From positions 4,340,001 to 4,404,000 of the forward strand of contig NZ_RAPS01000001.1 in the NCBI RefSeq assembly GCF_003610255.1: DNA of 64,000 bases, in the 5' to 3' direction. The DNA comes from Streptomyces sp. TLI_171 (GTDB lineage: Bacteria; Actinomycetota; Actinomycetes; Streptomycetales; Streptomycetaceae). The position numbers were made by a program, and so were the translations under genes. Below the pieces are notes generated by a model that worked only from the letters and a program-made list of their open reading frames with translations, was not told where the DNA came from and made no database searches. Positions 17,967 to 25,776 of this stretch are shown here, piece by piece; positions within the stretch are counted from its first letter, which is position 1; each line of letters starts with the position of its first letter.

Positions 17967-19283
17967 ATGGTGCGTGCCCTTGTCGGTGAGTTGGCGTCGG
18001 CGGTCGGTCGGACGGTGACGGTCAAGGGGTGGGTGAACACCCTGCGGCTGCAGAGCAAGGTGCAGTTCGTGGTGGTGCGGGACCACACGGGGATGGTGCA
18101 GGTGACGCACCGGCGCGGGGGCGAGGGGGATGCGCTGGGGGAGTTGCTGCGGGGCCTGACGGTGGAGTCGGCGGTGGTGGTGACCGGCCGGGTGGTGCTC
18201 AACCCGGTGGTGAAGCTGGGCGGGCTGGAGATCGTGCCGGAGCGGGTCGAGGTGGTGTCGGCGGCCGAACCGGGCCTGCCGATCGGCGCGGAGACGGGTC
18301 CCGAGCAGCGGCTGAACTGGCGGTTCCTGGACATTCGGCGGCCGGAGCGGCGGCTGGTGTTCGAGGTGCAGACCACGGTCGAGCAGGCGATGCGCGAGGT
18401 GGCGGCCGAGGAGGGCTGCACCGAACTGCACACGCCGAAACTGATGGGCACCGCCTCGGAGTCGGGCGCGGAGGTGTTCGAGGTCGGCTACTTCGACCGG
18501 ACGGCGTACCTGGCGCAGTCGCCGCAGTTCTACAAGCAGATGGCGATCGCCGCCGGCATCGACCGGGTCTTCGAGATCGGTCCGGTGTTCCGCGCGGAGC
18601 CCTCCTTCACCTCCCGGCACGCCACCGAATTCACCGGTGTGGACGTCGAGTTGGCATGGACCGAGGACGTCGGCGAGGTGATGGCCTTCGAGGAGCGGAT
18701 GCTGCGCCGGGTGCTGGAGCGGGTCGCGGAACGGCACGGCGAGCAGATCGAGCAGCACTGGAACACCCGGGTCACGGTGCCCGAACTGCCGTTCCCCCGG
18801 CTGACGATGGCCGAGGCGACGGAGAAGCTGCGGGACGCCGGCTGGGACCCGGAGGGTGCCAGGGAGGACCTGGACCCGGAGGGCGAACGGCTGTTGAGCG
18901 CCCTGGTGGCGCAGGAGACCGGGCACGAGTTCGTGTTCGTGACCCGGTTCCCGGCCTCGGTGCGCCCGTTCTACCACCGGAGGCCGGCCGACGACCCGGG
19001 CGTCACCGACTCCTTCGACCTGCTCTGGAAGGGCGTGGAGATCACCACCGGCGCGCAGCGCGAGCACCGGCACGCCCGACTGGTGGAGCAGGCGCGGGAG
19101 AAGGGCATGGACGCGAGCCCCGGGGGCCCGCTCGGCCGGTACCTGGACTGCTTCCGGTACGGGATGCCGCCGCACGGCGGGTTCGGCCTCGGGCTGGGCC
19201 GGGTGCTGATGCTGGCGCTCGGCCTGCCGTCGATCCGGGACGCGGTGTTCCTGTTCCGCGGCCCGAACCGGCTGGAGCCGTAA
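17967..19283 (+). CDS. aspS2: Archaeal-type aspartate--tRNA ligase (Asp/Asn, non-discriminating type)
   Basis: A 438-residue class II aminoacyl-tRNA synthetase. N-terminal OB-fold anticodon domain (residues 1-100, 'VTVKGWVNTLRLQSKVQFV'), motif 2 'FRAEPSFTSRHATEFTG', and motif 3 'GGFGLGLGRVLML' near the C terminus. The length and lack of the bacterial GAD insertion identify the archaeal/eukaryotic-type AspRS rather than the 590-residue bacterial enzyme. Such enzymes often charge both tRNA-Asp and tRNA-Asn, the latter needing GatCAB. In streptomycetes it exists beside the standard AspRS, so this is probably a second copy obtained by transfer. The ATG at 17967 has AGGGAG upstream. Role as a specialised or drug-insensitive isoform is inference. 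Confidence 0.9.
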   Translation: MVRALVGELASAVGRTVTVKGWVNTLRLQSKVQFVVVRDHTGMVQVTHRRGGEGDALGELLRGLTVESAVVVTGRVVLNPVVKLGGLEIVPERVEVVSAAEPGLPIGAETGPEQRLNWRFLDIRRPERRLVFEVQTTVEQAMREVAAEEGCTELHTPKLMGTASESGAEVFEVGYFDRTAYLAQSPQFYKQMAIAAGIDRVFEIGPVFRAEPSFTSRHATEFTGVDVELAWTEDVGEVMAFEERMLRRVLERVAERHGEQIEQHWNTRVTVPELPFPRLTMAEATEKLRDAGWDPEGAREDLDPEGERLLSALVAQETGHEFVFVTRFPASVRPFYHRRPADDPGVTDSFDLLWKGVEITTGAQREHRHARLVEQAREKGMDASPGGPLGRYLDCFRYGMPPHGGFGLGLGRVLMLALGLPSIRDAVFLFRGPNRLEP

Positions 19284-19308
19284 GGCGGTTCGGGCCGCGG
19301 GACGGCGT

Positions 19309-19797
19309 TCAGCCCCCGGTGCGGGCCGAGCCGGGCGGCCAGAGGACGTGCACGGGCAGCCCGGCCGCCCGGGCGGCGGCGACCATGTCGGCCGTCCCGC
19401 CCGGGCCGTTGCCCGGCCCGCCGTCCCAGACCGCGATCAACTCGTCCGCGAGGCGCAGCAGTTCCTCGTTGGCGGCGACGTAGGCGGCCGGGTCGAGCAG
19501 CGGCGCGGGCAGCACCAGCACCCGGTGCGCGGCTGCGCGCAGTCGCTCGAACGCGGCGCGTTCGGCCGCGGTGGCCTGCGGGTCCGGGTAGGCCGGGCCG
19601 GGCAGCACGGCGACCAGGCGGGCGCCGCGGGCCAGCACGGCGTCCGCGAAGAGCGTGTCGGCGCCGGGGGCGAGGCAGGAGACGCCCGTCAACTCGGCGG
19701 CGGGGCGGGCGGCGAGGAGGGCGTCCAGGGCGGCGCGGACGGCTCGGGCGGTGGCCGGGGTGAGGTCCAGGTGCCCGGTCACGGCGATCACGGGCAT
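19309..19797 (-). CDS. SLOG-fold (DprA/LOG-like) nucleotide-binding protein
   Basis: A 162-residue Rossmann-like protein. 'IAVTGHLDLT' at the N terminus, 'VSCLAPGADTLFADAVLARGARLVAVLPG' in two pieces and 'DGGPGNGPGGTADMVAAARAAGLPVHVLWPPG' in two pieces correspond to the SLOG nucleotide/nucleotide-derivative binding fold. Some SLOG proteins sense signal nucleotides in defence systems, others are phosphoribohydrolases; this one lacks the PGGxGTxxE motif of LOG enzymes, having PGGTAD instead. No effector gene is adjacent. The ATG at 19797 is the first start that gives the complete fold. It is convergent with aspS2 and divergent from the FHA gene. Confidence 0.75.
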   Translation of the reverse strand: MPVIAVTGHLDLTPATARAVRAALDALLAARPAAELTGVSCLAPGADTLFADAVLARGARLVAVLPGPAYPDPQATAAERAAFERLRAAAHRVLVLPAPLLDPAAYVAANEELLRLADELIAVWDGGPGNGPGGTADMVAAARAAGLPVHVLWPPGSARTGG

Positions 19798-19944
19798 GGC
19801 GGTGCGTCCCCTCGGTCGTCGGTGCTGCGTCCCGGATCCTGCCAGGACGCCCGCGCGGCGGGCCGGAGTTGGCCGGGATCGGGCCGAAAAGCTCCGGGCC
19901 GGACCGGAGTTGTGATCGCGGCTGGTCACCGTCCGGCCGGATGC

Positions 19945-19974
19945 TGGACAGTGCCGGGCTGCCCGGCCGACAAT
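19945..19974 (+). promoter_or_regulatory. Promoter of the FHA gene (leaderless)
   Basis: TGGACA (19945-19950), 18-nt spacer, GACAAT (19969-19974), then six bases to the ATG at 19981. Confidence 0.5.
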
Positions 19975-19980
19975 CACGCT

Positions 19981-20526
19981 ATGGCCGCTCAGGAGTTCAG
20001 CACCCAGCTCGCCCGCCCCTCGCAGGCCGAGCGGGACAGCGCGCTGGAGGTGCTGCGGGACGGGGTCGGCAGCGGCCGTCTCTCGCACGACACCTTCATC
20101 CGCCGGATGGAGCTGGTGCTGACCGCCCGCAGCCGCTCCGAACTGGCCGAGGTGGTCGGCGACCTGCACACCTACGGGCCGGTCTCCCGGCTGCTGCTGC
20201 GGACCGTGGCCAAGGTGTCGGCGCTGCAGGTGCGGCTGCGCCAGACCTGGCACGCCGAGCAGCTGACCAGGCTGCGCCTGCCGGAGCCCGCGGTGGCCCG
20301 GCTGCTGATCGGCCGGATGACTGGCGCCGACCTGCGGCTCGGCGACAGCACGGTGTCCCGCCGGCACGCCGAGCTGCGCTTCGAGGGCGGCGACTGGGTG
20401 CTGTACGACCTCGGCTCCAGCAACGGCACCTTCGTCAACGACCGCCGGGTGGCCGGCGGTACAGCGGTCCGCCCCGGTGACCGGCTGCGGTTCGGGCGGC
20501 TGGGCTTCCACCTCACCGCGGACTGA
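19981..20526 (+). CDS. DUF1707 and FHA domain protein
   Basis: A 181-residue protein with an N-terminal DUF1707 (SHOCT-like) helical module ('RDSALEVLRDGVGSGRLS', residues 18-60) and a C-terminal FHA domain (residues 105-180) with the phosphothreonine-binding set: 'LLIGR', 'TVSRRHAEL' and 'LGSSNGTFVND'. It should bind Thr-phosphorylated partners of Ser/Thr kinases; no kinase is adjacent. A TGGACA-N18-GACAAT promoter (19945-19974) ends six bases before the ATG, so the message is leaderless and the start is fixed. Confidence 0.9.
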   Translation: MAAQEFSTQLARPSQAERDSALEVLRDGVGSGRLSHDTFIRRMELVLTARSRSELAEVVGDLHTYGPVSRLLLRTVAKVSALQVRLRQTWHAEQLTRLRLPEPAVARLLIGRMTGADLRLGDSTVSRRHAELRFEGGDWVLYDLGSSNGTFVNDRRVAGGTAVRPGDRLRFGRLGFHLTAD

Positions 20527-20571
20527 GCGCCGCCCGCCCGGCCGACCGGCGGAGTGATCGAAATCAATTTT

Positions 20572-20601
20572 CCTTAGCTTCGGTAATGACATAGGCTAAG
20601 G
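20572..20601 (+). promoter_or_regulatory. Probable MarR operator/promoter
   Basis: An inverted repeat CCTTAGC (20572-20578) and GCTAAGG (20595-20601) with a 16-nt spacer lies in an AT-rich patch immediately before the marR ATG (20604). Position and symmetry fit autoregulation by the MarR protein. Confidence 0.5.
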
Positions 20602-20603
20602 AC

Positions 20604-21038
20604 ATGCCCGAGATGTCCGAGGACGACCTGCTGGCGGTCAGCCAGCTGCGGTCGTCCGCGATGCGCCTGGCCCGACGGTTGAGACACCAACGGGTCGAGG
20701 AGTCGCTGAGCCCCACCGAGATGGGGGTGCTCGGCACGCTTGCCCGCTGCGGCAAGGCGACCCCCGGCGAGCTGGCCCGCAAGGAGCACGTCCAGCCGCC
20801 GTCCATGACCAGGATCATCGCGATGCTGGAGGAGAAGGGCCTGGTGCGGCGCGAGCCGCACCCGGAGGACCGCCGGCAGGTGGTGGTCAGCAGTACCGAG
20901 CAGGCCGAGGAGATCCTCAACGAGTCCCGCCGGCGGCGCAACGCCTGGCTGGCGGAACTCGCCGAGGGCCTCGACGAGGAGGAGTGGGAGCGGCTGAAGG
21001 CGGCCGCACCCGTGCTCTACAAGCTGGCCCACCTGTAG
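20604..21038 (+). CDS. MarR family transcriptional regulator
   Basis: A 144-residue winged-helix regulator: 'SPTEMGVLGTLARCGKATPGELA' in two pieces, recognition helix 'QPPSMTRIIAMLEEKGLVRRE' in two pieces, and wing 'HPEDRRQVVV'. MarR proteins respond to phenolic or other small ligands or to oxidation. It is co-directional with, and 114 bp from, an MFS exporter gene, the classical MarR-efflux pair, so it probably represses the exporter and itself through the palindrome overlapping its promoter. Confidence 0.92.
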   Translation: MPEMSEDDLLAVSQLRSSAMRLARRLRHQRVEESLSPTEMGVLGTLARCGKATPGELARKEHVQPPSMTRIIAMLEEKGLVRREPHPEDRRQVVVSSTEQAEEILNESRRRRNAWLAELAEGLDEEEWERLKAAAPVLYKLAHL

Positions 21039-21107
21039 CCGGAACGTCCCGGGCAACCGAAGGAGAACCGCATCACCGCAGCACCCACCAGCGCCACACA
21101 CCGCGCC

Positions 21108-21130
21108 GCGACCGTCCCCGGGACGGTCGC
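21108..21130 (+). repeat. Perfect inverted repeat at the start of the MFS gene
   Basis: GCGACCGTCCC (21108-21118), one base, GGGACGGTCGC (21120-21130). It lies between the marR stop and the TTG start of the exporter. It could be an attenuator hairpin, or simply codes for part of the exporter N terminus if translation begins upstream at 21072. Confidence 0.5.
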
Positions 21131-21152
21131 GTCGCGCCGAGGGGAGACCACC

Positions 21153-22712
21153 TTGACACCGCCGGCCGCCCGCGCCGCCGCGATCCGCACCGCGACCATC
21201 CGCACCGACTTCCGCACCGACCCCCGACGCATCACCCGCCCCGCCGGGTCGCGCGTCGACGAGCCGCTCACCGACGAGGCGGCCGCCACCGGGGAGGCCC
21301 CCGCCGGCGCCCCCGCCGCGCAGACCCAGGCGCCCGCACCCACGGGCCTGCCGGGCAGCGGCGACGACGACCCCGAGCATCCCACCGCGGCGGAGACCCC
21401 CGCCGCTTCGCCGGGCCGGTTCACCCGCCCGGGAGGGATGTTCTCGTCCCTGCGCATCCGCAACTACCGGTACTACTTCGCCGGCCAGGTGGTCTCCAAC
21501 ACCGGTACCTGGATGCAGCGCATCGCCCAGGACTGGCTGGTCCTCAGCCTCACCGGCAGCCCCTTCGCGGTCGGCATCACCACCGCCATGCAGTTCCTGC
21601 CGATGCTGCTGCTGGGCCTCTGGGGCGGCGTCCTCGCCGACCGGCTGCCCAAGCGCCGCCTGCTGATCGCCACCCAGGGCGCGATGGGCCTGCTCGCCGC
21701 GGGCCTCGCCCTGCTCACCATCACCGGCACCGTCACGCCCGTCCTGGTGTACCTGTTCGCGCTGCTGCTCGGCCTGGTCACGGTGGTCGACAACCCGACC
21801 CGGCAGGCGTTCGTCAGCGAGATGGTCCCGGCCAAGGACCTGGCCAACGCGGTCAGCCTGAACGCCGCCAACTTCCAGACCGCCCGCCTGGTCGGCCCCG
21901 CCGTCGCCGGCGCGCTGATCGCGGCGGTCGGCAGCGGCTGGGCGTTCGCCGTCAACGCGCTCTCCTTCGCCGCGGTCATCGGCGGCCTGCTCGCCATGCG
22001 CTGCAGCGAACTGCGCCCCGTCGAGCGGATCGCCCGGGAACGGGGCCAGCTCCGCGAGGGCCTGCGGTACGTCCGGGAACGCCCCGAACTGCTGTGGCCG
22101 ATGGTGCTCGCCGGATTCATCGGCACCTTCGGGTTCAACTTCCCGACCCTGCTGTCCGGCTTCGCGCGCGACACCTTCCACGTCGGAGCCGGCGAGTACG
22201 GCCTGCTCAACACCGCGATGGCGGTCGGCTCGCTGACCGGCGCGCTGCTCGCCGCCCGGCGCGGCGCGCCCCGGCTGCGCCGCCTGGTCGCCGCCGCGTG
22301 CGCATTCGGCGCGCTGGAGGTGCTGGCCGCGTTCGCGCCCGGCTACTGGACCTTCGCGCTGCTGCTGACCCTGATCGGCGTGTTCGGACTGACCTTCAAC
22401 ACCTCGGTCAACGCCGCGCTGCAGTTGGGCACCGACCCCGAGATGCGCGGCCGCGTGATGGGCCTGCTGGTGCTGGTCTTCACCGGCGGCACCCCGATCG
22501 GCGCCCCGCTGGTCGGCTGGATCACCGCCCAGTACGGCCCGCGGCTCGGCCTGCTCGCCTGCGGTCTGGTCTCCGCCGCGGCGGCGGGCACCGTCGCCCT
22601 GGTGCTCGGCCGGATCAGCGGCCTGCGGGTCCGTCTCGACCTGCACCCGGTGCGGGCGCGCGGACGGGTGTTCTCGGTGGTGCAGAAGGACGACCTGGCG
22701 CCCGCCTGCTGA
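21153..22712 (+). CDS. MFS exporter (MarR-linked)
   Basis: A 519-residue major facilitator exporter of the DHA3/enterobactin-exporter type: long polar N terminus (about 95 residues), then 'SLRIRNYRYYFAGQVVSNTGTW' in two pieces and loop motif 'GGVLADRLPKRRLL', with 12 helices. Probably pumps out a toxic compound sensed by the MarR regulator. The TTG at 21153 has GGGGAG upstream. However the frame stays open to 21072, where a perfect GAAGGAG sits six bases before an in-frame ATC, so the true start may be that non-standard codon. Confidence 0.88.
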   Translation: MTPPAARAAAIRTATIRTDFRTDPRRITRPAGSRVDEPLTDEAAATGEAPAGAPAAQTQAPAPTGLPGSGDDDPEHPTAAETPAASPGRFTRPGGMFSSLRIRNYRYYFAGQVVSNTGTWMQRIAQDWLVLSLTGSPFAVGITTAMQFLPMLLLGLWGGVLADRLPKRRLLIATQGAMGLLAAGLALLTITGTVTPVLVYLFALLLGLVTVVDNPTRQAFVSEMVPAKDLANAVSLNAANFQTARLVGPAVAGALIAAVGSGWAFAVNALSFAAVIGGLLAMRCSELRPVERIARERGQLREGLRYVRERPELLWPMVLAGFIGTFGFNFPTLLSGFARDTFHVGAGEYGLLNTAMAVGSLTGALLAARRGAPRLRRLVAAACAFGALEVLAAFAPGYWTFALLLTLIGVFGLTFNTSVNAALQLGTDPEMRGRVMGLLVLVFTGGTPIGAPLVGWITAQYGPRLGLLACGLVSAAAAGTVALVLGRISGLRVRLDLHPVRARGRVFSVVQKDDLAPAC

Positions 22713-22733
22713 GCCACCGTCGGCACTCGGCAG

Positions 22734-23258
22734 TCAGCCGCCGGTGCGCCGGGCCAGGACCTGGCCCGGCCACGGGCCGGCCGGGCGGTCGTCGACGAAG
22801 GTCGCGGTGCGGGTGAACCCCAGCCGCTCGTACTGCGCGACCAGCCCGCCGTCGCCCCCGGCGTAGCAGTCCACCCGCAGCAGGCCCGCACCCCGCGTGC
22901 GGGCCTGCTGCGCCGCGTCCGCCACCAGCGCCGCGCCGACACCCGTCCCGCGGTACGCCCGGTCGGTGACCAGCCAGCGGACGAACAGCTCCGGCTCGCC
23001 CGCGGGCGGGACGTTGCCCGGGGCCCGGTCGGCCAGCACGCAGATGCCGATCGGGTCGCCCCCGTCGTCCGGCTCGGCGATCCGGACCAGGTTCTCCCGG
23101 GTCACCCGCTCGGCGCGGTCGGCCGCACCCGGACGCCGGGACCACGGCTCCGGCCCCCACTGCCCCGTCCGCCCCTGGGCGGCGAGCCACGCCACCGCGC
23201 CGTCCAGCAGCGCCAGCAGGACGGCCGCGGACTCCGGGCCACCGGTACGAATACGCAT
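22734..23258 (-). CDS. GNAT family N-acetyltransferase
   Basis: A 174-residue acetyl-CoA-dependent acetyltransferase. The acetyl-CoA pyrophosphate loop is 'RAYRGTGVGAALVADAA' (residues about 108-124) and the C-terminal part ends with the usual 'YERLGFTRT' strand. Acceptor substrate unknown. A CAGAAT element lies seven bases before the ATG at 23258, which decides between this start and another ATG three codons upstream. It is divergent from thpR and the two promoters share about 50 bp. Confidence 0.85.
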   Translation of the reverse strand: MRIRTGGPESAAVLLALLDGAVAWLAAQGRTGQWGPEPWSRRPGAADRAERVTRENLVRIAEPDDGGDPIGICVLADRAPGNVPPAGEPELFVRWLVTDRAYRGTGVGAALVADAAQQARTRGAGLLRVDCYAGGDGGLVAQYERLGFTRTATFVDDRPAGPWPGQVLARRTGG

Positions 23259-23309
23259 GACCTTCATTCTGTCCGACCGGCGCGGCCCGCCGTGCGGCAG
23301 GATGGCGGG

Positions 23310-23870
23310 ATGAGGCTCTTCGTCGCCGTGAACCCTCCGGCCCGCGCCACACAGGATCTCGCCGACGCCGCCGCCCCGCTGCGCGAACTCCCGGGCGCGG
23401 ACCGGCTCCGCTGGTCCGACCCGGCGGGCTGGCACCTCACGCTGGCGTTCCTCGGTGAAGTGGCCGTCAGCGAGGTGCCCGCGCTGGAACGGGAGTTGGC
23501 CCGGGTGGCGGCCGAGCACCGCAGCCACCCGCTGCGGCTGGCCGGCGGCGGGACCTTCGGCGAACGCGTCCTCTGGGCCGGCGTCGAAGGGGACGTCCGG
23601 GCCCTGCGGCGGCTCGCCGACGCGGTGCAGCAGGCGCTCGGCGTCGCCGACGAGGACCACGGCTTCCACCCGCACCTCACGCTCGCGCGGGCCGGGGCCA
23701 CCCGCGGCCGCAAGGCCGGTGGCGCGGGCGGGTTGCGGGCGATGGCCACCGCGCTGGACGCGTTCCGCGGGGCCGAGTGGGAGGCCGGGCGGATCCAGCT
23801 GATGCGCAGCGAGACGGGCTACGGGCCGGCCCGCTACACGGTCGTCGAGGGCTGGCCGCTGCAGCGCTGA
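23310..23870 (+). CDS. thpR: RNA 2',3'-cyclic phosphodiesterase
   Basis: A 186-residue 2H phosphoesterase. The two catalytic HxTx motifs are H42-L-T44-L and H122-L-T124-L in 'HPHLTLAR', with the family spacing. ThpR (LigT-like) enzymes hydrolyse 2',3'-cyclic phosphates of RNA to 2'-phosphates; the physiological substrate is unclear. CAGGAT ends six bases before the ATG at 23310, giving a leaderless start and ruling out ATGs a few codons upstream. Confidence 0.93.
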   Translation: MRLFVAVNPPARATQDLADAAAPLRELPGADRLRWSDPAGWHLTLAFLGEVAVSEVPALERELARVAAEHRSHPLRLAGGGTFGERVLWAGVEGDVRALRRLADAVQQALGVADEDHGFHPHLTLARAGATRGRKAGGAGGLRAMATALDAFRGAEWEAGRIQLMRSETGYGPARYTVVEGWPLQR

Positions 23871-23885
23871 GCTGCCGCCGGTCGC

Positions 23886-25655
23886 TCAGCCTCCCAGCTC
23901 GGGAGCCTCGCGGAGCACCACGTGGGAGGGGCCGGCGGAGCCGAGTTCGAGGAGCGTGAGGGTGTTGGGGCCCGGGCGGAGCAGGGGCTGCGGGCAGTAG
24001 AGGGTGGTCTGCGGGCCGCGGGCGTCGTAGCGGCCGAGCAGGAAGCCGTTGACCCAGAGGTAGCCGTGGTCGCCCCCGGGGACGGCGAGGAAGGTGTCGC
24101 CGGTGCTGTCGAGGTGCAGGGTGCCGCGGGCGAGGAGCTCGGCGCCGGGTTCGCCGGGCGCCCAGGCGGCCTCGGGGAGCGGGTCGAGGGCGAGCGGTTC
24201 GGCGTGCCAGCCGTGCAGGTACTGGCGTTCGTGGCGGACGCCGGTGATGCCCTTGGTCTCGCCGACCTGCGGCCCGTAGTTGACCCGCCCGAGCGACTCC
24301 ACCAGCAGGCGGAGCTGCGCGCCGCCGCCCACGGTGACGGTCTCGGCAGGGACGCCCCGCTCAAGCGCGGCGACCGGCTTGCCGTCCACGTGCAGGGCGG
24401 CGCGGTCGCGCAGGCCTTCGACGGTGAGCGGGAGCTCGGAGCTGAGCGCGGGCACCGTCGTGGTGTAGCGGACCAGCCCGTGCTCCAGCCCGAGCTCTTC
24501 GAACAGCGGCGGCACCGGCGAGGCGACGGCCGGCCCGAACGGCAGCTCCGCGAACTCCGACAGCGGCACCTCACGACCGCTCAGCACCGGTGCGGCAGGC
24601 GGTAGTTCGGCCACCCGCGAGTCCAAGTAGCGCACCAGCTCCGGGTGCTCGGCGGCGAACTCCTCGATCACCGCCCGGAAGGCGTCGAACTTGGCGGTGG
24701 GGAGCCCGCGTTCGTCGATCGCGGCGTCGTAGTCGTAGGAGGTGGTGGTGGGCTGGTACGGGGAGTGCGTCCAGTCGGTGGAGTTGAACGGCGGGTCGGC
24801 GTGGTTGGCCCCGGCGGTGGTGCCGAAGTTGGTGCCGCCGTGGGCCATGTAGAGGTTGACGGAGCCGCCGGCGGCGAGGATGCGGCGCAGCGAGTCGGCG
24901 GCGTCGTCGGCGTCCCGGGTGTGGTGCGGCTTGCCCCAGTGGTCGAACCAGCCGTTCCAGAACTCCATGCAGAACGGCGGGTCCTCGGGGCGGTGGCGGC
25001 GCAGCGCCTCGAAGGCGGACTCGGGGTCGGAGCCGAAGTTGACGGTGGCGAGGACGCCGGGGACGGTCCCGGCGGCCAGCATGTGGTCCTCGGGGCCGTC
25101 GGAGGTGAACAGCGGGACGGTGACGCCGCGTTCGCGCAGGCCGCGGGCCAGGTGGGCGAGGTAGGCGGCGTCGCCGCCGAAGGAGCCGTACTCGTTCTCG
25201 ACCTGCACCATCAGCACGGTGCCGCCGGGCTGCCCCCACTGCCGTTCGACGACCTGCGGGAGCAGGACGTCGAAGAAGCGGTCGACGGCGGCCAGGTAGA
25301 CCGGGTCGCTGGTGCGCGCCCGGCGGCCGACCCGGGCGGTGAGCCAGCCCGGGAGGCCGCCGTTGTCCCACTCGGCGCAGATGTACGGGCCGGGGCGGAC
25401 GATCGTCCACAGGCCCTGGCGGTGCGCCTCGTCGAGGAAGGCGCCGAGCTCGTCGAGCCGTTCGAAGCGGCCGGGCGCCGGCTCGTGCAGGTTCCACGGG
25501 ACGTACGTCTCGACCGTGTTCAGCCCCATCGCGCGCAGCGCGGCGAGGCGGGCGGGCCACTGCTCGGGGCGGGTGCGGAAGTAGTGCATCGCGCCGGAGA
25601 GGATGCGCAGCGGGCGGCCGTCGAGGCGGAAGCCGGTCGAGTCGTAGGTGAGCAT
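23886..25655 (-). CDS. Glycoside hydrolase family 35 beta-galactosidase
   Basis: A 589-residue cytoplasmic enzyme without signal peptide. The TIM barrel holds 'GLNTVETYVPWNLHEP', 'RPGPYICAEWDNGGLPGWL' in two pieces, acid/base Glu155 in 'VENEYGSFG', and nucleophile Glu231 in 'CMEFWNGWFDHWG'. C-terminal beta-sandwich domains follow from about residue 370. GH35 enzymes release terminal beta-galactose from oligosaccharides. The divergent AraC-type gene is the likely regulator. Start ATG at 25655; a GTG/ATG further upstream lacks a ribosome site. Confidence 0.95.
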   Translation of the reverse strand: MLTYDSTGFRLDGRPLRILSGAMHYFRTRPEQWPARLAALRAMGLNTVETYVPWNLHEPAPGRFERLDELGAFLDEAHRQGLWTIVRPGPYICAEWDNGGLPGWLTARVGRRARTSDPVYLAAVDRFFDVLLPQVVERQWGQPGGTVLMVQVENEYGSFGGDAAYLAHLARGLRERGVTVPLFTSDGPEDHMLAAGTVPGVLATVNFGSDPESAFEALRRHRPEDPPFCMEFWNGWFDHWGKPHHTRDADDAADSLRRILAAGGSVNLYMAHGGTNFGTTAGANHADPPFNSTDWTHSPYQPTTTSYDYDAAIDERGLPTAKFDAFRAVIEEFAAEHPELVRYLDSRVAELPPAAPVLSGREVPLSEFAELPFGPAVASPVPPLFEELGLEHGLVRYTTTVPALSSELPLTVEGLRDRAALHVDGKPVAALERGVPAETVTVGGGAQLRLLVESLGRVNYGPQVGETKGITGVRHERQYLHGWHAEPLALDPLPEAAWAPGEPGAELLARGTLHLDSTGDTFLAVPGGDHGYLWVNGFLLGRYDARGPQTTLYCPQPLLRPGPNTLTLLELGSAGPSHVVLREAPELGG

Positions 25656-25692
25656 GTCCCCTAGCCTGCCCGGCGGCACCGGCCCGAAGCCA

Positions 25693-25738
25693 TGGACAAA
25701 GCCCGACGGCGTGTTGGACTTGTCGTGTTGGACTTGTC
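25693..25738 (+). promoter_or_regulatory. Repeated operator-like elements between GH35 and araC
   Basis: GTGTTGGACTTGTC occurs twice in tandem (25711-25724 and 25725-25738). A related inverted element, GGACAAAGCC, is at 25694-25703. The tandem half-site pattern is typical for AraC-family sites and fits control of both divergent genes. Confidence 0.5.
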
Positions 25739-25776
25739 GCGGCAGACGACGGACGAGGGACGACGGACGGAGCGCG

